This document shows positions 10,475-20,940 of a stretch of 64,000 nt of DNA, one piece after another (the first letter of the stretch is position 1; each line of letters begins with the position of its first letter). The position numbers were made by a program, and so were the translations under genes. The DNA comes from Symsagittifera roscoffensis. Taxonomy: Eukaryota; Xenacoelomorpha; Acoela; Convolutidae. The stretch covers positions 15,631,639 through 15,695,638 of the forward strand of contig NC_087067.1 in assembly GCF_963678635.1 (NCBI RefSeq), in the 5' to 3' direction. A model generated the notes under the pieces. That model ran no database searches, was not told the origin of the DNA, and saw only the letters and a program-made list of their open reading frames with translations.

Positions 10475-13400
10475 TTGTCTTTTTTTGTTGGAAATAAATT
10501 CTGATTTATCTCGGTCCTTCTGAGGTCCGTTCGATACTGATTTATCCAGAATTACTATTCTTATTTTTTTTGTTGGAAATAAATTCTGATTTATCTCGGT
10601 CCTTCTGAGGTCCGTTCGATACTGATTTAACCAGAATTACAATTCTTGTTTTTTTTATTGGAAATAAATTCTGATTTATCTCGGTCCTTCTGAGGTCCGT
10701 TCGATACCGATTTATCCTGAATTACAATTCTTGTTTTTTTTTGTTGGAAATCAATTCTGATTAATCTCGGTCCTTCTGACGTCCGTTCGCTACTGATTTA
10801 TCCAGAATTACAACTCTTGTTTTTTTTGCTGGAAATAAATTCTGATTTATATCGGTCCTTCTGAGGTCCGTTCGATACTGATTTATCCAGAATTACAATT
10901 CTTGTTTTTTTTTGTTGGAAATAAATTCTGATTTATCTCGGTCCTTCTGAGGTCCGTTCGATACTGATTTATCCTGAATTGCAATCCTTGTTTTTTTTTT
11001 GGAAATAAATTCTGATTTATCTCGGTCCTTCTGAGGTCCGTTCGATACTGATTTATCCAGAGTTAAAATTCTTGTTTTTTTGTTGGAAATAAATTCTGAT
11101 TTATCTCGGTCCTTCTGAGGTCCGTTCGATACTGATTTATCCAGAATTACAATTCTTGTTTTTTTTTGTTGGAAATAAATTCTGATTTATCTCGCTCCTT
11201 CTGAGGTCCGTTCGATACTGATTATCCAGAATTACAACTGTTTTTTTTTTGTTGGAAATAAATTCTGATTTATCTCGGTCCTTCTGAGGTCCGTTCGATA
11301 TTGATTTATCCAAAATTACAATTCTTGATTTTTTGTTGGAAATAAATTCTGATTTATCTCGGTCCTTCTGAGATCCGTTCGATACTGATTTATCCTGAAT
11401 TACAATTCTTGTTTTTTTTGTTGGAAATAAATTGTGATTTATCTCGGTCCTTCTGAGGTCCGTTCGATACTGATTTATCCAGAATTACAATTCTTGTTTG
11501 TTTGTTGGAAATTAATTCTGATTTATCTCGGTTCTTCTGAGGTCCGTTCGATACTGATTCATCCTGGATTACAATTCTTGTTTTTTTTTGTTGGAAATAA
11601 ATTCTGATTTATCTCTGTCCTTCTGAGGTCCGTTCGATACTGATTTATCCTGAATTACAATTCTTGTTTTTTTTTTGTTGGAAATAAATTCTGATTTATC
11701 TCGGTCCTTCTGAGGTCCGTTCGATACTGATTATCCAGAATTACAATTCTTGTTTTTTTTTGCTGGAAATAAATTCTGATTTATCTCGGTCCTTCTGAGG
11801 TCCGTTCGATACTGATTTATCCAGAATTACAATTCTTGTTTTTTTGTTGAAATAAATTCTGATTTATCTCGGTCCTTCTGAGGTCCGTTCGATACTGATT
11901 TATCCTGAATTACAATTCTTGTTTTTTTGTTGGAAATAAATTCTGATTAATCTCGGTCCTTCTGAAGTCCGTTCGATACTGATTGATCCAGAATTACAAT
12001 TCTTGTTTTTTTTTGCTGGAAATAAATTCTGATTTATCTCGGTCCTTCTGAGGTCCGTTCGATACTGATTTATCCAGAGTTAAAATTCTTGTTTTTTTTG
12101 TTGGAAATAAATTCTGATTTATCTCGGTCCTTCTGAGGTCCGTTCGATACTGATTTATCCAGAAATACAATTCTTGTTTTTTTTTTGCTGGAAATAAATT
12201 CTGATTTATCTCGGTCCTTCTGAGGTCCGTTCGATACTGATTTATCCAAAATTACAATTCTTGTTTTTTTTGTTGGAAATAAATTCTGATTTATCTCGGT
12301 CCTTCTGAGGTCCGTTCGATACTGATTTATCCTGAATTACAATTCTTGTTTTTTTTTTGAAAATAAATTCTGATTTATCTCGGTCCTTCTGAGGTCCGTT
12401 CGATACTGATTTATCCAGAGTTAAAATTCTTGTTTTTTTTGTTGGAAATAAGTTCTGATTTATCTCGGTCCTTCTGAGGTCCGTTCGATACTGATTTATC
12501 CAGAATTATAATTCTTGTTTTTTTTTGCTGGAAATAAATTCTGATCTATCTCGGTCCTTCTGAGGTCCGTTCGATACTGATTTATCCAGAATTACAATTC
12601 TTGATTTTTTTGTTGGAAATAAATTCTGATTAATCTCGGTCCTTCTGAAGTCCGTTCGATACTGATTTATCCAGAACTACAATTCTTGTTTTTTTTTGCT
12701 GGAAATAAATTCTGATTTATCTCGGTCCTTCTGAGGTCCGTTAGATACTAATTTATCCAGAATTACAATTCTTGTTTTTTTTGTTGGAAATAAATTCTGA
12801 TTTATCTCGGTCCTTCTGAGGTCCGTTCGATACTGATTTATCCTGAATTACAATTCTTGTTTTTTTTTGGAAATAAATTCCGATTTATCTCGGTCCTTCT
12901 GAGGTCCGTTCGATACTGATTTATCCAGAGTTAAAATTCTTGTTTTTTTTTGTTGGAAATAAATTCTGATTTATCTCGGTCCTTCTGAGGTCCGTTCGAT
13001 ACTGATTTATCCTGAATTACAATTCTTGTTTTTTTTGTTGGAAATAAATTCTGATTTATCTCGGTCCTTCTGAGGTCCGTTCGATACTGATTTATCCAGA
13101 ATTACAATTCTTGTTTTTTTTGTTGGAAATAAATTCTGATTTATCTCGGTCCTTCTGAGGTCCGTTCGATACTGATTTATCCTGAATTACAATTCTTGTT
13201 TTTTTTTGAAAATAAATTCTGATTTATCTCGGTCCTTCTGAGGTCCGTTCGATACTGATTTATCCAGAGTTATAATTCTTGTTTTTTTGTTGGAAATAAA
13301 TTCTGATTTATCTCGGTCCTTCTGAGGTCCGTTCGATACTGATTTATCCTGAATTACAATTCTTGTTTTTTTTGTTGGAAAAATTTTTTGATTTATCTCG

Positions 13401-13785
13401 GTCCTTCTGAGGTCCGTTCGATACTGATTTATCAAGAATTACAATTCTTGTTTTTTTTGTTGGAAATAAATTCTGATTTATCTCGGTCCTTCTGAGGTCC
13501 GTTCGATACTGATTTATCCTGAATTACAATTCTTGTTGGAAATAACTTCTGATTTATCTCGGTCCTTCTGAGGTCCGTTCGATACTGATTTATCCAGAAT
13601 TACAATTCTTGTTTTTTTGTTGGAAATAAATTCTGATTTATCTCGGTCCTTCTGAGGTCCATTCGATACTGATTTATCCTGAATTACAATTCTTGTTTTT
13701 TTGTTGGAAATAAATTCTGATTCATCTCGGTCCTTCTGAGGTCCGTTCGATACTGATTTATGCCGCGAGAATTACAATTCTGATT
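10475..13785. repeat. minisatellite, ~86-bp unit, about 38 copies
   Basis: An uninterrupted tandem array. The unit contains TTGGAAATAAATTCTGATT, ATCTCGGTCCTTCTGAGG, TCCGTTCGATACTGATTTAT and a T run of variable length. Unit length varies mainly through the T run. Right ends fall into at least three types (CCAGAATTAC, CCTGAATTAC, CCAGAGTTAAAA) that alternate along the array, hinting at multi-unit duplications. The array ends abruptly at a variant unit with an inserted GCCGCG. Minus-strand frames reading through it, such as the one at 13187-13435 with repeating QKDRDKSEF, are by-products of the repeat. Confidence 0.95.
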
Positions 13786-14734
13786 TTAAGCGAATGAGTA
13801 TTTATTTGGTAGCTAAGTAAAATGGTGGTGGTGTTTTTCAACCAATCAGCGCTTTTGAGAGGTTATTGTTCGACCACTGAAACTGAGGGAAATTTGGTAT
13901 TCGGTCATTTTTTGGATTTTTCTTTTCTGTTTTCTACGCAAATTCAGTTACCATAAGGAATCATCGTAATTGGTCGAGTTTTATATCGTTTCAAAACCCT
14001 TTCATTCGTGATCAGAACAAATAAAAAAATAAAAAAATTATTCCAAGCTCGATAAAAAGCGGTATAAAATTTCAATGGAAAAAGTGTGCATGAGAAGCTT
14101 TAGTTTTTCTCCAACAAAAAAACTGTTGTCCAATTAGCCTATATTACTATGAAAGTCGAATATGCGTAAGCTCGGAATCCAGTTTCAGCATTCAGATGCC
14201 CGTTCTGTCATCCTGCCCTCACTGACAAAAATGGATAAGGATCGATTTTAGTATGAAAAAAGTGTGTTGATTAAATTTAGATAGATTTTAATATAAAAAA
14301 AAACACGAAGATTAAATAAAAAAGATGAAGATTGATTTGGATTGATTTAAATTCGACTTAAATTGATCTTAAATCCCAGCTAAAAAAAACTGATCCAAAT
14401 CAATTTTAAGTCAATTTGAATTCATTTTTTCCAGTCTGACTGATTTCGTTTTTATTTTTAAGGGGATTTTAAGGGGATAAATTGCTTATCATTTTTTATT
14501 TTACATCCATAGCGTATTGTAGCATAAAAAGACCAAATAATAGCGATAAAATTCTATGATTTTCTTGCATTTTTTGAGTTCAAAAACTTATCGATATTGA
14601 CCTTGTCTTGATTTGTTTTATGAGTTTTGCCCAAAATCTGATTTATCTTCATAATTTATGATTTATTTGCATATTATGAGAGCAATTTTAATTTATTCTG
14701 ACCCTTTTCTTGTTTGTTACATAGTATTTTGAAA
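13786..14734. other. noncoding flank of the 8.1-kb block
   Basis: AT-rich DNA. Around 14330-14420 it is rich in GATTTAAAT/ATTGATTT words that resemble the DNA at 23170-23390, on the other side of the block. This supports the two having once been adjacent. Confidence 0.45.
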
Positions 14735-14894
14735 AAATCTGATTTACAATTATTTTCTATAATTTCATTGCCTATTTTCGAGCTTAAAATTTGATTTATG
14801 TGGATCATTTTAATGAATTCTATTTTATCTGGCACGAGTGTTTATATTTAAAAAAATCGAGAATAAAAAATTCCAACCATTTTTTAAAGGGTAT
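14735..14894 (+). repeat. left copy of ~159-bp direct repeat bracketing the block
   Basis: It begins AAATCTGATTTACAATTATT and ends TTTTTTAAAGGGTAT. It matches 22994-23152 with only a handful of differences. The intervening 8.1 kb is absent from this duplicated stretch, so it acts like a very long target-site duplication or the scar of a segmental insertion. Confidence 0.85.
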
Positions 14895-15280
14895 TGTTAT
14901 ATAGCGTGTCTTGCTATGATAATTAATGATTGGAAATGAGGAATTGTGCTTGAGAGTAATAAAGGGATGCGCGGTCTAGGCTCAACATCTTCGACTCAGG
15001 GATGTGCTTCGTGATGTCTACCCCCTTCTCTAGAGTCTAAGCTGTTTGATTTATCAGAGTGAGGATTAATCTTTTAATTACTATCTTTGAGCTGTTTTAC
15101 TGTAATGGCTCTCTCTCAATTAATGACTCAATTACATTCTAATTGATTGTTTGCATTAAGTAAATATGAGTTTAATACTTTGTCATTGACATATAAGGGC
15201 ATTGATATTTAAATCTAATTCGCACCAATTATGGTAATTAATAATGAGTAACTAACATAGGCGTGAAGCACTATGTGACA
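14895..15280. mobile_element. LTR-like sequence, left copy
   Basis: A 386-bp unit beginning TGTTATATAGC and ending CTATGTGACA (TG..CA, with TGT..ACA-type short inverted ends). It is a diverged relative (very roughly three quarters identical by eye) of 21198-21590. It lies about 430 bp beyond the membrane-anchor ORF downstream of the envelope-like frame, where a 3' LTR would sit for a minus-strand element. No flanking short duplication was found for this copy. The divergence of the two copies suggests either old age or separate insertions. A MITE with TGTAA-type ends is the alternative reading. Confidence 0.55.
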
Positions 15281-15707
15281 CTTACACACCTGTTGATTGT
15301 TCCCTGGCGGCTAATAACCAAGGGAGAACCTGAGTTAGCAAGCACCGGGTGTAATATAGCACTGCATTAATTAGATTCGTAAATTGCATAGAGGTGCAAT
15401 TGATTTGTACTTTTCAATATAAAGGCTATAGTTTTAAGTCATTGATTTACACAAATTATTATTAATCTCTGAGCTAAATTTAAGCACATTCAACATGTTG
15501 AACACAATTATAGTAGGACTCAGATATACGCAAATGCATGCCCCTAACTGTTCAGAATATATACATGGTGAAAAGGATTTAGGTTTAAACAGGACAAGTT
15601 AAGTCTCTGATGAGAGGTGAGACAATCCGATGTCAAAGTTATTTTGGCCACGTAGTCAGTTTTATGGGTGATTTATGAATGTGAGTTCAATGAATGCCAG
15701 TAACTGG
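15281..15707. other. noncoding between LTR-like copy and membrane-anchor ORF
   Basis: About 430 bp with no coding frame. No clear polypurine tract was recognised next to the LTR-like copy. Confidence 0.4.
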
Positions 15708-16154
15708 TCAAATTTGGCTTAAGCTCTCCTCTCTTCCTCTTTCGTTAAAGCTCGTTTCGTTCAAGACAACCTGTGATTCTTGTGTTCTGCTGATGTTCCC
15801 CATTGAGGAGCAGGCTGAGGTTAGTCTTGATCGGTTGGTTGGCGTTTGATAGGCATTCAGTTCTGCTTGTGTTAGTACCATGTATTTCTCACGAAGCTTG
15901 GACCCCTCCTTTTGGAAGGCCTTCCTGTCAGATGCTGCTACTGAGAGCACCGGTCGAAGTGCGATGGTTCCATCCTGCCCTTTCAGAAACTTCGGAGTCA
16001 ATCTTCTGAAGATGGCAAACCGGTGGTAGAGGTATATGGCTAACGCGTGTAAAAGAAGGTTTCCAATGAAGACTGTCAGTGTTAACGTCAGAGAGATTTT
16101 TAGTGGCACATACTGTTCCATTTTATCCACTAGGGTGGGTTTCAGCAATCTCAT
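15708..16154 (-). CDS. envelope-associated membrane-anchor ORF (fossil)
   Basis: A 148-residue frame with one strong hydrophobic segment near its N-terminus (about residues 18-45, including LTLTLTVFIGNLLLHALAIY), followed by a basic stop-transfer stretch and a hydrophilic Ser/Arg-rich tail. This is the layout expected of the membrane anchor and cytoplasmic tail of a class I-type fusion glycoprotein. It directly follows the envelope-like ectodomain frame on the same strand. Treated as part of the same envelope fossil. Confidence 0.6.
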   Translation of the reverse strand: MRLLKPTLVDKMEQYVPLKISLTLTLTVFIGNLLLHALAIYLYHRFAIFRRLTPKFLKGQDGTIALRPVLSVAASDRKAFQKEGSKLREKYMVLTQAELNAYQTPTNRSRLTSACSSMGNISRTQESQVVLNETSFNERGREESLSQI

Positions 16155-16219
16155 GTGATGGGCGATCGGCTTTGCAATGTCATTTAGCTGGTCTGTTTTT
16201 GTCAGGTGAGTGCTGTCTA

Positions 16220-17998
16220 TCAGTTTCGCTCTTTTACTTCCCGCAGCAACTTAACTCCGGCATTTGTTTTTGATTCATAATACGGGAGTTCTGTTAAGTC
16301 TGGCAATTCTGAAAGAAGATGCGACAAGGGGTCCGGCAAGTTCACGGTAATCGGTTTTGCTGGAAGTTTGTCACAGCTAGCGAGATCCGGCCTGATTTTT
16401 ATATATTTGCTGATTAACTGAGTCCTACAGTCTAATGTTATCAGACAAATATTACAGCCTGCATGATCTTCCCGTTTGGGGGTGTACAGCTCTTCAAGGC
16501 TGTACTCTTGTAGGGAAAATGACGCACTGGCTGATGTGATGAGCCAAATCCCGTAGCCCAAATTCGTAGCTTTCTCCGGCGTAGGGAGAAGTATCTTTTC
16601 CGTGTCGCACACTTGCAATGCCGTCATTATTGAATGAAAATATAGTGTGGCTAGGCATGACGACTGGCCAAGATGTGTCTCCATTGTTTGATGGCAGATC
16701 CGGTATGTTGAGGTTCCCAAACAATTGGCGTACTGGTTTTCTGTCAGAACTGTCGTTTCCATGGAGTCCTCTGAGATTGCCAGATATGATCCTTCAGTAA
16801 CCCATTTGATGGCTTCATTTGGGTCACCTTGTGGCATAGGTATCACATGGGCCCGGTAGATCTGGAAGGCTGTTTGACTCGAAGCGTACGGTATTGCGAG
16901 GTTGAGCAGAAGTCCTTCCTCGATTGTTGTGACATCGCGAAGCAGTTTCGCGTCATAGTATGAGTGGACATCGCTTGGCGGTATCGCAAGTGTCAATCGG
17001 TGGTTCTCCTCCTTTTGGATTTTGTATACTGCGTCTATGACCGCCAACAAGGATTCTCGCGGAACAAGAGACATCGGTAGTCGCTGGTCCAGCAGAGTCG
17101 GTATGGAGTTTAAGACGTTTGTCTTAAAGGCATAAAGTGCGGCTTTATAGCTGGTTATATCTGCATAGATAACGTTTAGTAGTGATGCTGCTGTGTCGAA
17201 GTTGAAGTTGATCTGTTCGTTCGAGAACAGTGTTTGTGTGCAATCTCGCAAGATGTGGAAATTGCCTTGGATTGCGTCAAATTGTTCTTCGAGTATTTTC
17301 CAGTTCCTGTTTTGGTTTTCGATGGTTTGTTGTTGTATTGCTCTGATTTCAGACAGCTCGTTTGATATCGCAAAGAACTTCTCGTTACTCGATGTTTCGA
17401 TTTCTGATACATAATCCGTAAGTGCCATTGAGTACTGTTCCAAAGTCTCAATGTTCTTAGCATTTTCTTGGGCCTGGTCCTGGCATGATCCAAAAATTCC
17501 CATAAGTCCACATCCTCCTGAATTGCCTATCACTACGCCAGAGCCGAATAGACCAATTCCGGCGATGGCCGCTGCTGCAATTAGTGGAGCTCCCCTGTGG
17601 GTGCGTGTTGAGTCTAACTGGTTTTTGTTCAGAAATCGGGATGTGTAGGTTCTAATGGCCTGAGCTTCTTGCTTTGCTGCTTCAACCTTGTCCTCGATCA
17701 TGTTCAGTAGCCAGTTGAGATTGAATGGGTCTGTTGTTGAATTGAAGTTAGTGGAAAAATCGAGAGGGCACTCTATAGATGGTGTTCGCCACTTCTCCGA
17801 TAGTTTGCTAAGGTAATTCCTCATTGTTGTCTTCATCGTGAAATTGTACTTTTGGAAAGGAACAAGGAACTGGACATTTACGAACTTTTCTGCCAGGATG
17901 ATCTTACTTTCTTTGTGTAAGATTATCCCAGATGAAAGAACATCGTCGTAGGATGCCAAAGTACTGCCTATTTGTAGGAAGAGTAGCAATAATTGCAT
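16220..17998 (-). CDS. envelope-like fusion glycoprotein ectodomain (gypsy env / baculovirus F-like), fossil
   Basis: A ~590-residue frame. The chosen ATG at 17998 gives a signal peptide (MQLLLLFLQIGSTLAS). Parts in order: N-terminal subunit; a basic stretch (STRTHRG) that could be a processing site; an Ala/Gly/Ile-rich fusion-peptide-like segment (APLIAAAAIAGIGLFGSG); a Cys-containing linker (GGCGLMGIFGSC); a long coiled coil; then a Cys-rich C-terminal half with YLAIS and several paired cysteines. This resembles the envelope of errantivirus/gypsy-type LTR elements, related to baculovirus F proteins that fuse membranes at entry. No gag, protease, polymerase or integrase is seen on either side, so it is an isolated remnant. 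With the adjoining anchor ORF it looks nearly whole, with about one break. Confidence 0.7.
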   Translation of the reverse strand: MQLLLLFLQIGSTLASYDDVLSSGIILHKESKIILAEKFVNVQFLVPFQKYNFTMKTTMRNYLSKLSEKWRTPSIECPLDFSTNFNSTTDPFNLNWLLNMIEDKVEAAKQEAQAIRTYTSRFLNKNQLDSTRTHRGAPLIAAAAIAGIGLFGSGVVIGNSGGCGLMGIFGSCQDQAQENAKNIETLEQYSMALTDYVSEIETSSNEKFFAISNELSEIRAIQQQTIENQNRNWKILEEQFDAIQGNFHILRDCTQTLFSNEQINFNFDTAASLLNVIYADITSYKAALYAFKTNVLNSIPTLLDQRLPMSLVPRESLLAVIDAVYKIQKEENHRLTLAIPPSDVHSYYDAKLLRDVTTIEEGLLLNLAIPYASSQTAFQIYRAHVIPMPQGDPNEAIKWVTEGSYLAISEDSMETTVLTENQYANCLGTSTYRICHQTMETHLGQSSCLATLYFHSIMTALQVCDTEKILLPTPEKATNLGYGIWLITSASASFSLQEYSLEELYTPKREDHAGCNICLITLDCRTQLISKYIKIRPDLASCDKLPAKPITVNLPDPLSHLLSELPDLTELPYYESKTNAGVKLLREVKERN

Positions 17999-18149
17999 TG
18001 TCCCTTCGTGGTGTAGAGTAATGCTCCTGGTTAGTTTTGGCAATTTACAGGGTGACCATAGTCTATGATGTCTAGTAGATGGTTGAGTAATTGGTGTCGT
18101 GGTGTCCGCACCAGACGTTCGATTGTAGTTCAGAGATTTGTGAAAAAGG

Positions 18150-18473
18150 CTACTGTGGTAGTTCGAAAATTACGGAGTAGTTGATGTCGTCGAGATCGAA
18201 GTAGGCGTTTGTCTGCAAGGTGAAAATCGTTTCCGTGAGTTCTGCGGTTGTATTGAAACGGCAGGTAACTATCATGCGCAAATCGGCTACGGTGTATGCT
18301 ATGATAATTATTACTAAAGGAGCTTCACAAGAAAAGACCGAGTTAACTTCTCCCGATGTGTGATCTACGTTAGGATCACCGAAGCCAATTAGGTCGATGC
18401 TGTACGGCGTTTCGGAAAGCAAGTTCGAATTTTGAATAGATTGCACGAGATCTTGAAAGTTTTCGTGATTCAT
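18150..18473 (-). CDS. unrecognised 107-residue ORF upstream of the envelope-like frame
   Basis: An ATG-started frame (MNHENFQDLVQSIQ) on the same strand as the envelope-like ORF and about 150 bp before it. Composition is protein-like, with acidic patches and one short hydrophobic stretch (APLVIIIIAYTVADL), but no signal peptide. No family is recognised. Its base composition matches the neighbouring coding frames rather than the AT-rich surroundings. It may be an accessory frame of the same element or a small host exon. Confidence 0.4.
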   Translation of the reverse strand: MNHENFQDLVQSIQNSNLLSETPYSIDLIGFGDPNVDHTSGEVNSVFSCEAPLVIIIIAYTVADLRMIVTCRFNTTAELTETIFTLQTNAYFDLDDINYSVIFELPQ

Positions 18474-19141
18474 GAAACTGATTTATGATTATAATTGCAA
18501 TTGAGATTCTTGATCCGTTGTCGTCAAGTTTCAATTTGTTAAATTAAATTTGTGACTTTTTTTCGTTGGGTGGGCGTTGTGGTATTTATTTTCTACGGTA
18601 TAAACAGGATGTTTGTTGTTTAGCCAAGTTTGGTGATTTTGATATTTCGGTGACATTTACTTCCAATCATTGAGATCGTATTCAGGTTGTGTTGGTTTAT
18701 TTAAACACAAATAAACTTTGTCACTTGTTCCATTCGGGTCACTCTGTATCATTGGTGATTAAGATCTCCTTCACCGCAAAAGATGCTGACGTCATGCTGT
18801 GGTGTGCCGGGGAGGAGCATAAAAAGTCGTTTTTGGGGAACAAAGACGAGAGTATTTGAACACAAAACTTTAAACTTCCTGTAGTTTGTATTATCGTTGT
18901 TGTACATATTTCTCGTTTTCAATTCATTCTTCGTATTGTCTCGCAAGTTTTCTTGAAGCAGTTGAACTGCTGTCTATAAAAAGCCATAAGCAAGTGCCAG
19001 AAGCAACCCTCACTTTTTCGAATGTAAACTCTCTGGAGTCCGCGATATGACATTATTTTCGTTCTGTGTGTTTTAGCTTTCACATTTCTGTTTTTCCTTG
19101 AGTTAGTACTACAGGTAACCAGTTGTGTTCATTTTGAATGG
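18474..19141. other. intergenic between divergent frames
   Basis: It separates minus-strand frames on the left from plus-strand frames on the right, so it is positioned to hold divergent promoters. No motif strong enough to name was seen. A hydrophobic plus-strand frame near 19050-19120 (containing LAFTFLFFLELVL) lacks an ATG and is not called. Confidence 0.35.
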
Positions 19142-19414
19142 ATGTACAAGTGTATATTATTTTTTCAGTTCATAATGTGTTTTGAAGTGCCTTTTGGCCG
19201 ATTTACTGTTGTTTGCTGCCGCAATGGCAGTTATGTCGAGTTCGCGAGCCGGCGTAGCTGGGCCGAATTGTCGTCGGCGTGCCCTCCAATTGTGGAAGAG
19301 TCAGCGGAAGAGGACTCGTGGTTCTGGGCGTGTCTGTGGGGCGCTTTGTTGCTAGGTGGACTCTTTTGCTGTCTGCGGCTAATTGGAGCCTGCATTCTTT
19401 ACGCAAGGAAGTAG
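19142..19414 (+). CDS. small putative membrane protein
   Basis: A 90-residue frame with ATGs at 19142 and 19175. A short hydrophobic N-terminus is followed by a hydrophilic middle (RRSWAELSSACPPIVEESA) and one good C-terminal transmembrane segment (about residues 61-86, WFWACLWGALLLGGLFCCLR) ending in a short basic tail. Several cysteines lie in and around the segment. A T-rich CAG just before the second ATG could be a splice acceptor, so this may be an exon rather than a complete gene. No homologue is recognised. It lies in the same bracketed block as the envelope and JmjC genes and on the JmjC strand. Confidence 0.4.
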   Translation: MYKCILFFQFIMCFEVPFGRFTVVCCRNGSYVEFASRRSWAELSSACPPIVEESAEEDSWFWACLWGALLLGGLFCCLRLIGACILYARK

Positions 19415-19925
19415 ATGGCTAAACTTGTTTACAGATTTTTGCGTAAGGAACTCTAGACTGGACTTCAGTGTTGTTTTAGCTTTTTAATTTTGATGTTTTA
19501 ACTTAGTTCAGACTCATACTTTTTCGCAGGGTTTTCATAAGATCAGTGATGAGTGCTCATGCGGTTTTTTTTTCGTTTTAGATTTTCGGAGTTTGGGTAA
19601 AGTATGTCACGTATCGCTTAACTGTTTTCATCGCTTTCGTGAATATATGCATTTTAATTAAATTAGTTTTTCGCAATGTTAGGAACTAAGTCTGCCTTTT
19701 TTTTGTCGTAATGCAGGAAAATGTATTCACATGGGTTTCTTCCCGCTCAGATCAGCTTGTTGGTTTTTCAGGTTTGAAATGAAAGGTACTTCATTTCCTG
19801 TTCCTGAAGATGCCTCCGTTTCATCAAAGCGGAAGACTCGATCTGATCGTTCAGTGGACTTGTTGAACCGTAGTGACCTTTAAGCATTACGTGAATTTTC
19901 GGAGGGGATCCCGAAAGTGGCAGCG
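19415..19925 (+). other. probable 5' region of the JmjC gene
   Basis: A T-rich CAG near 19770 followed by a GC-richer stretch (19772-19925) suggests a 5' exon. It carries a short upstream ORF (MKGTSFPVPEDASVSSKRKT..) that closes before the chosen start at 19926. It is in the JmjC frame but does not read through. Confidence 0.35.
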
Positions 19926-20657
19926 ATGGGTTCGTTTGCTGGCCTTGACCGCGAGCAACCTGCACTCCTCCAGAATTTCACCGCCGTTGAGTATAAGGAC
20001 AAAGACATACGAGTAAGTTAAATTTCTCTCGCGGGGTTTTTTTTTTGTTTTCCGAACTCCCTGTACGATCCCCCTGTTGATTTATTTTAGCGTCTTGTGT
20101 CGCGGCTTGCGTTTGCAGATCGGATGAAAAAGAGTTTTGTTGAACATGATTCGCGTCCAGGACCTTCCGGTGGCAAGATGCTCTTGGACGTAATTCCCAA
20201 GAACGTGGCCAGTGATCCCCATTTCCTAAACTGTAGTATACCCGCTGAGTCGCAGTTGTCGCGTCAGGCGTATGGGTACCTCATTGTAACCGAGGGAGAG
20301 TATTTCTCGAGGTTTCACTGTGACTCGGCTGAGACACTGGATAGTCTAATCACACTACACGGTGCAGGTGAGAAGGTCTGGTTTTTCATCAAGCCTGGAC
20401 ATCTCGGAAGAATGATGGAAGATACTTATGTAACGGTCGACTCGATGATGGCATGTTTGAGAGAGCACGGTTCACAATTGACGTGCTGTGTCCAGAAGGT
20501 TGGCGACACAATTTACTTGCCCTATGCGTGGATCCATTGTGTTTTGACGATTGGGAATGTCGGTGGATGTTCGTCTCTTGTCTCTGGGGCTGCGGGTTCC
20601 GCGAGAGAGGTACGAGCATATGCGGGGAATAATAGCCCCGAGGTTGCCTGTTGGTGA
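19926..20657 (+). CDS. stand-alone JmjC-domain protein (two exons)
   Basis: Exon 1 is 19926-20012 (ATG, 29 codons, MGSFAGLDREQPALLQNFTA..). A 78-bp intron follows (GTAAGT at 20013, TTATTTTAG ending 20090). Exon 2 is 20091-20657. The splice is phase 0 and gives 217 residues. The core reads YLIVTEGEYFSRFHCD, then GAGEKVWFFIKP, then GDTIYLPYAWIHCVLT. This matches the JmjC fold of the KDM2/PHF8 type: the Fe(II) triad is H-x-D in FHCD plus the distal H in WIHCV, and the lysine of KVWFFIKP fits the 2-oxoglutarate site. Such proteins are dioxygenases that hydroxylate or demethylate protein lysines; the substrate here is unknown. No PHD or CXXC domain is visible. A further exon is possible through GTGAGC at about 20654 or GTACGA at 20611, joining an open stretch after TTTATTTCAG near 20790. 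Confidence 0.7.
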
Positions 20658-20789
20658 GCGCAGGAGCAACGCGCTGATAAAAGGTGCAAAGTTTTAAGAC
20701 TTCGAGAGACTGAAGCTTCGAAACATTTAGAATTTCAGCTGTTGCTTCATTTTCGCTGTTTATATCTTTAAGTTTAAGCATTTATTTCA

Positions 20790-20940
20790 GGCTTTTAAAA
20801 CTTTCCGCCTACGCCGGGCTTCTGGAGCCTCCTCATTGGTGGTCCTGGGATCACTGGTAGTGAAATTTTCAAAATCCATTCAGAAGTTTGATGGGGGACG
20901 TGAGAATTTTTTATTCCCCATCTTAATACATGGCCGGTAG
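20790..20940 (+). other. possible terminal exon of the JmjC gene
   Basis: After the acceptor-like TTTATTTCAG the DNA becomes GC-richer and stays open to a stop near 20940 (GASSLVVLGSLVVKFSKS..). Depending on which donor is used, this would add about 50 residues, or about 27 in another frame, to the JmjC protein. Neither product is recognised. Confidence 0.25.

Noticed and set aside
13187-13435. 82-residue minus-strand frame with repeating QKDRDKSEF
   Set aside because: It is a read-through of the 86-bp minisatellite; other units break the frame and nothing suggests translation.
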